From: Nocardia nova SH22a
GTDB taxonomy: Bacteria; Actinomycetota; Actinomycetes; Mycobacteriales; Mycobacteriaceae
NCBI RefSeq assembly: GCF_000523235.1
Contig: NZ_CP006850.1
Coordinates: forward strand, 4,278,001-4,342,000
DNA length: 64,000 bases
Direction: 5' to 3'
Below the pieces are notes generated by a model. It made no database searches, was not told where the DNA came from, and was given only the letters and a program-made list of their open reading frames with translations. Below, piece after piece: positions 42,307 to 51,194 of the stretch (position 1 is the first letter of the stretch; every line of letters starts with the position of its first letter). The position numbers were made by a program, and so were the translations under genes.

Positions 42307-43911
42307 ATGAAGCGAATCCTCTCGCTGGCGTGCGCGGTCACCGCGGCGCTGGCGATCACCGCCTGCTCGAACAGCACAGGCGGTGGCGACGCCGGTCCAC
42401 CGCAGGCGGGCGGAACTCTGCGCTACGGGCTGTCGCAGGCGCCGACCTGCTCGGATCCGGCTCAGGCGGGTACCAACCAAACGTTGTATGTGACTCGGCA
42501 GATCGTGGATTCGCTCACCGATCAGGACCCGCGGACCGGGGCGATCACACCGTGGCTGGCCACGAGCTGGCAGGTCAGCCCGGATGCGAAGACCTTCACC
42601 TTCCATCTGCGGCCGGATGTGACCTTCAGCGACGGCACCGCACTGAACGCCACCTCCGTGCAGAAGAACTTCGATGCGATCGTGCACACCCTGACGGCGG
42701 CGAAAGCGCCACTGGGAGCGAGCTATCTGTCCGGTTACACGGGCACGACGGTGATCGATCCGCTCACCGCGGAGGTGCGTTTCGATGCGCCGAATGTCCA
42801 GTTCCTGCAGGCGTCCTCGACACCGCAGCTGGGCATTCTCGCCGATGCTACGACGGCTCAACCGGCCGAGCAGCGCTGCCTCGGCAACGATATCGGCAGC
42901 GGGCCGTTCGTCTACGCCGGATACCGCCAGGACACTTCGGCGACCCTGGTCAAACGGCAGGGCTACCAGTGGGGTTCGGCGGTTTTCGCCCGTCCCGGCG
43001 AGGCGTATCTTGATCGCATCGAATTCACGGTCGTGCCCGAGGCCGGCGTCCGGACCGGGAGCCTGTCGTCGAATCAACTCGACGCCGTCAGTGACGCCCT
43101 GCCGCAGGATGTTCCGCAGCTCGAGGCCGGGGGCGCCAAGGTGCAGTTCGATCCCAATCCGGGAATCCCGTTCGGGCTGCAACCGAATCTGAGTCGGGCG
43201 CCGCTGTCGGATCCGGCCGTGCGCCAGGCGCTGCTGCACGGCATCGACCGCAAACAGCTCGTGGATACCGTGCTGGGACCGCAGTTCCTGCCCGCGACCG
43301 GGCCGCTTGCCTCCAAAACACCTGGCTACGTGGATCTTTCGTCCTCGATCTCCTACGATCCGGACCAGGCGCGCCGCCTGCTCGATCAGGCCGGATGGGC
43401 GCCGGGGCCCGACGGCATCCGGATGAAGGGCGGACAGCGCCTGTCGTTCGGTGTGCTGTTCGGCACCCAGTTCGCGGCCAATCAGGCGACGCTGGAGCTG
43501 GCACAGCAGCAGTTGCGCAAGATCGGGGTGGACATCCGGCTCGAACTCACCGCACCGGGCGAGTACACGGCGCGGCAGAATTCCGGCGATTTCGACGCCA
43601 CCTACTACAACACCACCCGCGCCGACGGCGACATCCTGCGCACCACCTTCGGCCGCGGTCAGCGAAATCTCAACCAGCGCGGGCCGATCGCGCCGCTCGA
43701 CCAGCAGCTCACCGATCAGTTGTCGACCATCGACCCGGCGGCGCGGGCCGCGCTCATCGGGCAGGCGCAGCGCTCGGTGATCGAGAACGGGCTGTGGTTG
43801 CCGACCATCGAACTCTCGCAGGCGATCGGGGTGTCCGGTGCGGTGCACGATCTGAAGTTCGAGGCGTCCGCGCGGCTGCAGTTCCACGACACCTGGCTGA
43901 GCGCGCGATGA
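42307..43911 (+). CDS. oligopeptide/nickel-type ABC substrate-binding lipoprotein
   Basis: This 534-aa SBP_bac_5 protein has the lipobox ITAC at Cys20. The mature sequence has the usual family segments: GGTLRYGLSQAPTCSDPAQ, VDSLTDQDPRTGAITPWLATSWQVSPD, TFHLRPDVTFSDGTALNATSV and LSDPAVRQALLHGIDRKQLV. It captures a solute outside the membrane and delivers it to the permeases encoded next (ATGA overlap). Because the operon is behind a SAM riboswitch, the solute is probably a sulfur compound such as a methionine-containing peptide or sulfonate; this is inference. Confidence 0.92.
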   Translation: MKRILSLACAVTAALAITACSNSTGGGDAGPPQAGGTLRYGLSQAPTCSDPAQAGTNQTLYVTRQIVDSLTDQDPRTGAITPWLATSWQVSPDAKTFTFHLRPDVTFSDGTALNATSVQKNFDAIVHTLTAAKAPLGASYLSGYTGTTVIDPLTAEVRFDAPNVQFLQASSTPQLGILADATTAQPAEQRCLGNDIGSGPFVYAGYRQDTSATLVKRQGYQWGSAVFARPGEAYLDRIEFTVVPEAGVRTGSLSSNQLDAVSDALPQDVPQLEAGGAKVQFDPNPGIPFGLQPNLSRAPLSDPAVRQALLHGIDRKQLVDTVLGPQFLPATGPLASKTPGYVDLSSSISYDPDQARRLLDQAGWAPGPDGIRMKGGQRLSFGVLFGTQFAANQATLELAQQQLRKIGVDIRLELTAPGEYTARQNSGDFDATYYNTTRADGDILRTTFGRGQRNLNQRGPIAPLDQQLTDQLSTIDPAARAALIGQAQRSVIENGLWLPTIELSQAIGVSGAVHDLKFEASARLQFHDTWLSAR

Positions 43912-44873
43912 ATCCGCTGATGCGGTACGCGATCGTGCGCGTATTACAGGCCGTCGGGGTGCTGTGGGCGGCGTTCACCATCTCGTTCGCGGTGCTGTTC
44001 CTGCTGCCCTCGGATCCGGTCCAGATGGCCGTCGACGCGGATCCGGGAGTGGCGCCCGACCCGGCCGCGATCGCGGAACTGAAGGCACGGTACGGGCTGG
44101 ATCGCCCGGTGCCGGAACAGTATTGGACCGCCCTCACACACGCCGTGCGCGGTGATCTCGGGCATTCGCTCAACACCGGGCAGTCCGTGACGGGCGCACT
44201 GGGGCAGTCGATTCCCTCTACCCTGGCGCTGGCCGGTCTCGCGCTGCTGCTGGCGATCGGTTTCGGCACCGCCCTGGCGCTGGCCGCCTCCTATACCCGG
44301 CGGCCGTGGCTGCGGAATCTGCTGACGGCACTGCCGCCGGTCGGTGCGGCGATGCCGACCTTCTGGGTGGGACTGCTACTGCTGCAATTGTTCTCGTTCC
44401 GGCTGCGGCTCGTGCCCGCGTTCGGCGGTACCGGATTCAGCGGCACGATCCTGCCCGCGGTGACCCTCGCCGTTCCGGTCGGCGCGGTCATCGCCCAGGT
44501 GCTCTACAGCGGGCTGGCCACCACCTGGCGGCAGCCGTTCGTCGACGTCGCGTTCGCCAAGGGCGCCTCGCGCGCGTGGGTGCAGCGACGGCATGTGCTG
44601 CGCGCCGCCGCCGGACCGGCGTTCACCGTGGCGGGACTGTGGGTGGGCACGGTCCTGGCGGGGTCGGTGGTCGTGGAGACGGTGTTCTCACGCGGCGGGC
44701 TGGGGCGGCTCACCCAGACCGCGGTGCTGCATCAGGACATTCCGGTGGTCCAGGGCATCGTGCTGGTCGCGGCGCTGGCGTTCGTGGTGGTGAACCTGGT
44801 GGTCGATCTGTGTTATCCGCTGTTGGATCCGCGGGTGGCGGGTGTGCGGGAGACGGTGGGCGCGGATGTCTGA
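43908..44873 (+). CDS. ABC transporter permease (DppB type)
   Basis: A 321-aa permease with six transmembrane helices. It has the DppB start (MRYAIVRVLQAVGVLWAAFTISFAVLFLLPSDPV) and the cytoplasmic EAA-type loop (FVDVAFAKGASRAWVQRRHVLRAAAGP). It forms the channel with the DppC-type partner. Coupled to the binding protein by ATGA and overlapping the next gene by 8 bp. Confidence 0.92.
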   Translation: MNPLMRYAIVRVLQAVGVLWAAFTISFAVLFLLPSDPVQMAVDADPGVAPDPAAIAELKARYGLDRPVPEQYWTALTHAVRGDLGHSLNTGQSVTGALGQSIPSTLALAGLALLLAIGFGTALALAASYTRRPWLRNLLTALPPVGAAMPTFWVGLLLLQLFSFRLRLVPAFGGTGFSGTILPAVTLAVPVGAVIAQVLYSGLATTWRQPFVDVAFAKGASRAWVQRRHVLRAAAGPAFTVAGLWVGTVLAGSVVVETVFSRGGLGRLTQTAVLHQDIPVVQGIVLVAALAFVVVNLVVDLCYPLLDPRVAGVRETVGADV

Positions 44874-45732
44874 GATCTCGACTCTGCTGCGGCCCGGCTG
44901 GGCAGTGCGGCGTCCGGTGCTGACGCCGAAACGTGTGCGGGACATCGTGGGTCCGCTGCTGTCGGTCGTGGTGATCGCACTCGTCCTCGGATGGGCGTTC
45001 GTCCCTTCGCTTTTCGCCGGTGCGGATCCGCGTGCGGCGGTGCCCGCCGAGAAGTTCCGCGGCCCGAGCCTGCAGCACTGGTTCGGAACCGACAATCTGG
45101 GCCGCGACATGTACACCCGGATGGTGCACGGCGCCACCGCGACCTTGTCGGCGACCGTCCTGGCCGTGTTGCTGGGGCTGGTGGTCGGTTCGGCGATCGG
45201 ACTCGTCTGCGGCACCGCGGGCGGAATTCTCGACACGGTGGTCATGCGCGGTGTGGATGTGCTGCTGGCGATTCCGGAGCTGCTGTCGGCGCTGGTGCTG
45301 ATCACGGTGCTGGGGCCGGGGACGCGCAATGTCGCGATCGCGGTCGGCGTGGCCCTGGTCGCGCGCTTCGCCCGGGTGATGCGCGCGGAAGTGCTGCGGG
45401 TCCGGCGCGCACCCTATGTGGAGGCCGCCTTCGCCTCGGGAGTGCGCTGGCACACCGTGGTACTGCGGCACATCCTGCGCACCGCCTACACGCCCGTGGT
45501 CGCGCTGGCCGCGGTCGAATTCGGCGTCGCCGTCCTGGCGATCTCGTCGCTGAGTTTCCTCGGATACGGTGCCGCACCGCCCAGTCCGGAATGGGGGTCG
45601 CTGATCTCGGAGGGCCGCAATTACCTCGTCCTCGCCTGGTGGATGACGACACTGCCGGGCCTGGTGATCGTCGCGGTGGTGCTGGCCGCACAACGGATCG
45701 GGCGCGTTATCGGGAGCACCGATGAGACATGA
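44866..45732 (+). CDS. ABC transporter permease (DppC type)
   Basis: A 288-aa permease with the DppC signature segments RGPSLQHWFGTDNLGRDMYTRMVHGA and the EAA loop YVEAAFASGVRWHTVVLRHILRTAYTP, plus six hydrophobic helices. It pairs with the DppB-type permease. The ATG lies inside the end of the preceding gene. Confidence 0.92.
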   Translation: MSEISTLLRPGWAVRRPVLTPKRVRDIVGPLLSVVVIALVLGWAFVPSLFAGADPRAAVPAEKFRGPSLQHWFGTDNLGRDMYTRMVHGATATLSATVLAVLLGLVVGSAIGLVCGTAGGILDTVVMRGVDVLLAIPELLSALVLITVLGPGTRNVAIAVGVALVARFARVMRAEVLRVRRAPYVEAAFASGVRWHTVVLRHILRTAYTPVVALAAVEFGVAVLAISSLSFLGYGAAPPSPEWGSLISEGRNYLVLAWWMTTLPGLVIVAVVLAAQRIGRVIGSTDET

Positions 45733-45849
45733 TGCGCCGGTGTCACCGGGCGTGAGGGTCCGCAGAGACGCAGGAGCGCCAGCGATCAACGCGCAGCCGC
45801 TCGTCGGTGCGACCGGGTGTGAATTCCCCGCGAAGACACAGGAGGACCG

Positions 45850-47466
45850 ATGAGCGGCGATACCTTGCTCCGGGTCGCGGACCTGCGGGTGCGCTACGGC
45901 GGGACCGAGCACACCGAGGCCGTCGCGGGGGTGAGTTTCGACATCGCGCGCGGTGAGACGGTCGCCCTGGTCGGCGAATCCGGTTCCGGCAAGTCCACAC
46001 TCGCGCACGCGATCATCGGCCTCCTGCCGAGGTCGGCGACGGTGACGGCCTCGGAGATCGATTTCGACGGGCATCGGCTCGATACCGCCCCGGAGCGCAC
46101 GCTGCGGGCCTTCCGCGGCGCGCGGATCGGGCTGGTTCCGCAGGATCCCGGCACCTCGCTGAATCCGGTGCGGCGCATCGGTGATCAGGTCGCCGAGGTG
46201 CTGCGCATCCACCGGCGCGCCGATCGCCGTTCCGCGGGGGTCGAGGCGGTACGCCTGCTCACCGAAGCCGGACTGGACCGTCCGGAGGTGCGGGCGCGGC
46301 AGTATCCGCAGGATCTGTCCGGCGGGCAGCGTCAGCGGGTGCTGATCGCGATCGCGCTGGCCTGCGCCCCGGATCTGGTCATCGCCGACGAGCCGACCAG
46401 CGCCCTGGACGTCACCGTGCAACGCCGCATCCTCGACCATCTGGCCGAGCGCACCGCGCAACTCGGCACCGCCGTCCTGCTCATCACCCACGATCTGACC
46501 GTGGCCGCCGAACGGGCCGACCGGATCGTCGTACTGCGCCACGGCCGGATCGTCGAAACCGGCACCACCGCAGCGGTTCTCACCGATCCGCAGCACGACT
46601 ACACCGCGGAACTGCTCGCGGCCGCGCCGGATGCCGCGACGCCGCTGCGCCCCGCCCGGGCGCGTGCGGACCGGCCACTGCTGGTCGCGAAGGACGTGCG
46701 CAAGAGTTTCCGCATCGCGCGTGGTGTGCGTGCCGACGCGGTCGGCGGTGTATCGCTGGATCTCGATCGCGGGGAAACACTGGCCGTGGTCGGTGAATCC
46801 GGATCGGGCAAGACCACCACGGCCCGCATCCTCGCGCGACTGACCACCCCGGACGCGGGCACGATCGAATTCGACGGGCACGACATCGCGCAACTGCGCG
46901 GCACCCGGCTGCGGGAGTTCCGCCGCCGCGTCCAGGTGGTCTATCAGAATCCCTACACCTCCCTCAATCCAGCCCTGACCGTGGCGAAGATCATCGCGGA
47001 ACCGTTGCAGGCCAACGGTATCCGCCGCGCCGAGCGGTACGACCGGGTGCGCGAGCTGCTGGCCCGGGTGGCGCTGCCGGACGAACTGGCCGACCGCCGT
47101 CCCGCCGGACTCTCGGGCGGGCAGCGGCAACGGGTGGCGATCGCCCGGGCGCTGGCGTTGCGGCCGGAGGTGCTGATCCTCGACGAGCCGGTGTCAGCCC
47201 TCGATGTCGCGGTGCAGGCCCGCATCCTGGATCTGCTGGACCGGCTGCAGGCCGAATTGGACCTCGGCTATCTGTTCATCTCGCACGATCTGGCCGTGGT
47301 GCGCCGCGTCGCCGACCGGGTGGCGGTGATGCGGCACGGCCGAATCGTCGAGATCGGCACGGCGGCAGCCGTTCTGGAGCATCCCCGCGAGGACTACACC
47401 CGGGAACTGCTGGCGGCGATACCGGGAGCCGCGACCGCCCGCACCCCGGTCGGGCGCTCCGCATGA
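45850..47466 (+). CDS. ABC transporter, duplicated ATP-binding protein (DppD-DppF fusion)
   Basis: A 538-aa protein with two complete ATPase domains in one chain. Each has Walker A GESGSGKS/T, an LSGGQRQR signature and a DEP Walker B (IADEPTSALD in the first, ILDEPVSALD in the second). An OppD/F C-terminal type motif (GRIVE.GT..AVL..P..DYT..LLAA) ends each half, showing fusion of DppD and DppF. It energises the two permeases. AGGAGGACCG precedes the ATG. The 117-bp gap after the permease gene has no visible feature. Confidence 0.93.
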   Translation: MSGDTLLRVADLRVRYGGTEHTEAVAGVSFDIARGETVALVGESGSGKSTLAHAIIGLLPRSATVTASEIDFDGHRLDTAPERTLRAFRGARIGLVPQDPGTSLNPVRRIGDQVAEVLRIHRRADRRSAGVEAVRLLTEAGLDRPEVRARQYPQDLSGGQRQRVLIAIALACAPDLVIADEPTSALDVTVQRRILDHLAERTAQLGTAVLLITHDLTVAAERADRIVVLRHGRIVETGTTAAVLTDPQHDYTAELLAAAPDAATPLRPARARADRPLLVAKDVRKSFRIARGVRADAVGGVSLDLDRGETLAVVGESGSGKTTTARILARLTTPDAGTIEFDGHDIAQLRGTRLREFRRRVQVVYQNPYTSLNPALTVAKIIAEPLQANGIRRAERYDRVRELLARVALPDELADRRPAGLSGGQRQRVAIARALALRPEVLILDEPVSALDVAVQARILDLLDRLQAELDLGYLFISHDLAVVRRVADRVAVMRHGRIVEIGTAAAVLEHPREDYTRELLAAIPGAATARTPVGRSA

Positions 47467-47472
47467 GACAGC

Positions 47473-48531
47473 TCAGTCGGCATCGTCGGGGTCGGGTCCC
47501 TCCGGGTGCCGGTCGCGCCAGATCCAGAACACCACGCAGGCCACCAGCGCCCAGCCCGCCAGCACCAGATACGGGAACACGTGCTGATGCCCGCGGAAGT
47601 ACACCGCGGTGTGCTGGGCATTGACCGAGGCACCCGGCGGCAGCCAGCGCCCGATCGCGCCGAGCACCGAGGGCAGCAGCGGCCACGAGACCGCGCCGCC
47701 GGAGGACGGATTGCCGAGCAGCACCATCACACCCCAGGTCGGGATCATCGCCCAGCGCCCGAACAGCGCGCTGAACATCGAGAAGATCATGCCGGAGGTG
47801 AACATGGTGAACGCGAGGATCGCCCACGACTGCACGAACGGCAGCGACAACGCGCCCAGCCACCAGTCCACCACCGCCGCGATCGCGAATCCGCCCAGCA
47901 GCGCGTAGGCCACGGTGAATCCGATCCGCTCCAGCGCGCGCAGCGACCGTGCGTGCACGGTGAGCTGGATGGCGCCGACGAAGCCGATGATCACCGCGGC
48001 GAGGGTGATGTAGAAGATCGCCAGCCCGCGCGGATCGCCCTTCTGCAGCGGGTTGATATCGGACACCACGACCGGGATCCGCGCCCGCTGCCCGGCCGCG
48101 GTCGCCGACGCCGTCACCACCTCTGCCACCGACGACCCCGAGGCGCCCGACACGTCCACGGTGACGCGCGTGCCGTCGCGGACATCGAGGATCGCGAACA
48201 CCCGCTGCGCCTCGACGGCGGCGCGCGCGGATGCCGGTGTCTCGTAGCCGACGATGTGCAGCGATCCGTTCAGGCCCTGGTCCATCCCGCTGAGGAATGC
48301 CTGCCCCGTCGCCGGGATCGGGTCACCGCCGTCGACCACCGCCACGGGAATGCGGTGCGGGGTCGGATTGGCCAGGATGTAGGTGTAGGAGCCGGCGAAC
48401 AGCCCGGCCGCGACCGCCAGGATGAACACCAGCACCGTCGCGGGCAGATACGGGGAGTGCCGGAACCGCTGCCGGCGATCGTGCCGCGGGGCCGCGACCG
48501 CCGGGGCGATCGGCTCGTCGCTCTCGGACAT
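47473..48531 (-). CDS. integral membrane protein, YhgE/Pip or ABC-2 related
   Basis: A 352-aa protein: one helix near residues 30-50, a periplasmic domain of about 130 residues (PVAVVDGGDPIPATGQAFLSGMDQGLNGSLHI...), then five helices from about 185 to 340. This layout is that of the YhgE/Pip-type and related ABC-2 membrane subunits without ATPase. It ends in an acidic tail. It converges on the ABC operon with 6 bp between stops, separating it from the monooxygenase operon, and may be unrelated to sulfur use. Confidence 0.65.
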   Translation of the reverse strand: MSESDEPIAPAVAAPRHDRRQRFRHSPYLPATVLVFILAVAAGLFAGSYTYILANPTPHRIPVAVVDGGDPIPATGQAFLSGMDQGLNGSLHIVGYETPASARAAVEAQRVFAILDVRDGTRVTVDVSGASGSSVAEVVTASATAAGQRARIPVVVSDINPLQKGDPRGLAIFYITLAAVIIGFVGAIQLTVHARSLRALERIGFTVAYALLGGFAIAAVVDWWLGALSLPFVQSWAILAFTMFTSGMIFSMFSALFGRWAMIPTWGVMVLLGNPSSGGAVSWPLLPSVLGAIGRWLPPGASVNAQHTAVYFRGHQHVFPYLVLAGWALVACVVFWIWRDRHPEGPDPDDAD

Positions 48532-48639
48532 GTGGTCACCCTAGAAGCCCGGACCGCCGGATCACGGAGGCACGCGCGGGCGCCGTGACCACCGGAATCG
48601 GGCCGCGCGGACGGAATGGAATCACCGCGATCGAGAGTG

Positions 48640-48668
48640 CTGACGCCGCACGGGATTTCCCATAGTTT
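48640..48668 (+). promoter_or_regulatory. promoter of the monooxygenase operon (shared type, copy 2)
   Basis: -35 CTGACG (48640-48645), 17-bp spacer containing GGGATTTCCC, and -10 TAGTTT (48663-48668). The 20 bp before and including the -35 (CGCGATCGAGAGTGCTGACG) match the promoter at 41506-41534 except for one base, and GCCCATCCAG follows both -10 boxes. The leader to the ATG is about 70 bases and shows no SAM-I core. Confidence 0.6.
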
Positions 48669-48744
48669 GGGCATCTGCCCATCCAGCGATTCGCGGCATA
48701 TCTCCCCCGCACCCGCCGTGGCCCGTATCGAAAGGATGTCCCCC

Positions 48745-49827
48745 ATGTCGTCGTTCCCGCCCCTGCTCGGCGTGGAATTGTCCGGAACCGGTGTGCACCC
48801 GGCGTCGTGGCGGCGAACCGATTCCCGGGCCGAGGAACTCTTCACGGCCGAGTACTGGCTCGACGCCGTCACCGCGGTCGACCGGGCGGGATTCGATCTC
48901 GCCTTCCTGCCCGACTCCTTCGGCGCGTCCGGACCGGGCGGATTCGGGCAGCTCGACGCCGTCGCACTCGCGGCCCGCGCCGCCGCGGCGACCCGGACCG
49001 TCGGATTGATCCCGCAGGCCACGGTCACCCACACCGAACCGTTCCATCTGTCCAAGGCGATCGCCTCACTCGACTACGCCACCTTCGGCCGGGCGGGCTG
49101 GGAGGTCGCCGTCTCGCCGGGCGCGGAGCAGGCCGCGCTGTTCGGGCGCAAGGGCGAACAGGACGACACCGCGCTGTGGCGGGAAGCGAACGAGGCGATC
49201 GAGGTGGTGACCCGGCTGTGGGACAGCTGGGACGACGACGCCGAGATCCGCGACCAGCTCACCGGGCGGTTCATCGACCGGGACCGGCTGCACTACATCG
49301 ATTTCACCGGTGAGAACTTCTCGGTCAAGGGCCCGTCGATCACGCCCCGGCCACCGCAGGGCCAGCCGCTCGTGACCGTGCGGGCCGGGTCGGCGGCGAG
49401 TACTCGCCTGGCCGTGCACCGCGCCGACCTGATCCGGATCAGCGCACCCGATCTCGCCGAGGCCGCCGCGCTGCGCAGCCGGTTGCGCGCGGCCGTCGCG
49501 GCGGCGGGACGGGTGCCCGATCAGGTCCGGATCCTGCTCGACGTCGAGGTCCATTTCGCCGCGACCGGCGAACAGGCCCGCGCGGAACTGGCCGAACTCG
49601 ACAACTGGACGCCCGGCACGCCCGTGTCGGCGCGGTTCCTCGGTACGCCCGGCGATCTGGAAGCGCTGCTCGAGGACGTACAGCGCGACTGCGCCGCCGA
49701 CGGTCTGGTGCTGCGCCCGCTGGCCCTGCCCGCCTTCACGGCCGCCCTGGCCCGGCCCGCGCGCACCCTGCGCGGACGACTGGGCCTGCCGCGACCCGTC
49801 GGCCGTTACGCACTCTCCCGAGGATGA
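48745..49827 (+). CDS. luciferase-like (LLM) flavin-dependent monooxygenase
   Basis: A 360-aa bacterial luciferase-fold protein: the N-terminal strands FPPLLGVELSGTG, AFLPDSFGA-type segment (LAFLPDSFG), TRTVGLIPQATVTHTEPFHLSKAIASLDYATFGRAGWEVAVSPG are typical of NtaA/SnaA-like enzymes. They use reduced FMN supplied by a separate reductase to hydroxylate or cleave C-S or C-N bonds. AAAGGATG lies upstream of the chosen ATG; another ATG three codons earlier overlaps it. It starts an operon of three LLM genes with stop/start overlaps. Confidence 0.88.
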   Translation: MSSFPPLLGVELSGTGVHPASWRRTDSRAEELFTAEYWLDAVTAVDRAGFDLAFLPDSFGASGPGGFGQLDAVALAARAAAATRTVGLIPQATVTHTEPFHLSKAIASLDYATFGRAGWEVAVSPGAEQAALFGRKGEQDDTALWREANEAIEVVTRLWDSWDDDAEIRDQLTGRFIDRDRLHYIDFTGENFSVKGPSITPRPPQGQPLVTVRAGSAASTRLAVHRADLIRISAPDLAEAAALRSRLRAAVAAAGRVPDQVRILLDVEVHFAATGEQARAELAELDNWTPGTPVSARFLGTPGDLEALLEDVQRDCAADGLVLRPLALPAFTAALARPARTLRGRLGLPRPVGRYALSRG

Positions 49828-51194
49828 CCATGCCGAACCACAAGGTACGCAAGCAGATTCACCTGGCCGCGCACTTCCCGGGGGTGAACAACACCACGGT
49901 GTGGAGCGTGCCCGAATCGGGCAGCCAGATCGACTTCGAATCGTTCGCCCACCTGGCGCGCACCGCCGAACGGGGTCTGTTCGACTTCTTCTTCCTCGCC
50001 GAGGGCCTGCGCCTGCGCGAACATCGAGGCCGGATATTCGATCTCGACGTGGTGGGCCGTCCGGACACGTTCACCGTGCTCAACGCCCTCGCCGGGGTGA
50101 CCACCCGGCTCGGCCTGGCGGGCACCATCAACACGACCTTCAACGAACCATTCGAACTGGCCCGCCAGTTCGCCACCCTCGATCACCTCTCCGGCGGCCG
50201 GGCGGCCTGGAACGCGGTCACCTCCTCGGATGCCTTCACCGGCGAGAACTTCCGGCGCGGTGGATATCTCGAGCACGCCCAGCGCTACGTCCGCGCGGCG
50301 GAGGTGATCGACGCGACCCGCGCGATCTGGGACAGTCGCGTCGGCGGGACGCCGGTCGTCGACCGCGCACGCGGAATATTCGACGCACCGGCGTCCCGAT
50401 TCGCCTATCGCGGAACCCAATTCGACATCCAGGGCACCTTCGCCCTGCCGGTGAGCCCGCAGGGGTATCCGGTCCAGATCCAGGCCGGGGATTCCGACGA
50501 GGGCCGCGAATTCGCCGCGGCCAAGGCCGACGCGGTGTTCAGCCGCCACGGCGAACTCGAGGACGGCAAGGTCTTCTACACCGACGTGAAGTCCAGGCTC
50601 GCCAAATACGGCCGCGCGCGCGACGATCTGAAGATCCTGCCCGCCGCGACCTTCGTCCTGGGCGACACCGCTGCCGACGCGCAGGAGCGGGCCCACGACA
50701 TCCGGCTGCGCCAGGTCGGCCCGCAGACGGCGATCGCCTTCCTCGAACAGGTCTGGGGCCGTGACCTTTCCGGCTACGATCCCGACGGTCCGCTACCGGA
50801 TGTCGATCCGGTCGACAACGCGACCATCACCCGTGGCCGTGTCCGCCATGCCAAGGATCCGGCCGAGGTCGCGCGTTCCTGGCGGGAGCGGGCGGAGGCG
50901 GAGAAGCTGAGTATCCGCGAGCTGATCATCGAGGTCACCGCGCGCCAGCAGTTCGTCGGTACCCCCGCGCAGGTCGCCGCCGAGATCGACCTCTACGTGC
51001 AGTCCGATGCCGCCGACGGCTTCGTCCTGGTACCGCATCTCACCCCGGCCGGACTCGACGAGTTCGTGGCGAAGGTGGTGCCGGAACTGCAGGACCGCGG
51101 CAGTTTCCGCACCGAATACCGGGGCGCGACGCTGCGCGACCATCTCGACCTACGCCATCCTCATCACGGCACCGAAGGAGTGCGTGCGTCATGA
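49824..51194 (+). CDS. NtaA/SnaA/DszA-family FMN-dependent monooxygenase
   Basis: This 456-aa LLM protein reads closely like DszA/NtaA: KVRKQIHLAAHFPGVNNTTVW, FDFFFLAEGLRLREHRGRIFDLDVVGRPDTFTVLNALAGVTTRLGLAGTINTTFNEPFELARQFATLDHLSGGRAAWNAVTSSD and the ENF(R/G)RGG(Y/F)L segment. These enzymes oxidise sulfones, nitrilotriacetate or similar compounds with FMNH2. The start overlaps the previous stop (ATGA). With its neighbours it likely liberates sulfite from organosulfur compounds. Confidence 0.92.
   Translation: MTMPNHKVRKQIHLAAHFPGVNNTTVWSVPESGSQIDFESFAHLARTAERGLFDFFFLAEGLRLREHRGRIFDLDVVGRPDTFTVLNALAGVTTRLGLAGTINTTFNEPFELARQFATLDHLSGGRAAWNAVTSSDAFTGENFRRGGYLEHAQRYVRAAEVIDATRAIWDSRVGGTPVVDRARGIFDAPASRFAYRGTQFDIQGTFALPVSPQGYPVQIQAGDSDEGREFAAAKADAVFSRHGELEDGKVFYTDVKSRLAKYGRARDDLKILPAATFVLGDTAADAQERAHDIRLRQVGPQTAIAFLEQVWGRDLSGYDPDGPLPDVDPVDNATITRGRVRHAKDPAEVARSWRERAEAEKLSIRELIIEVTARQQFVGTPAQVAAEIDLYVQSDAADGFVLVPHLTPAGLDEFVAKVVPELQDRGSFRTEYRGATLRDHLDLRHPHHGTEGVRAS

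Noticed and set aside
44710..47130. An antisense open frame of about 800 codons across the DppC and fused ATPase genes
   Set aside because: The plus strand encodes unmistakable ABC components there; the antisense translation has no motif and poor composition.
48675..48745. A second SAM riboswitch ahead of the monooxygenase operon
   Set aside because: CATCC and GGATG could close a helix, but the GCAACC and GGTGCTA core elements are absent.
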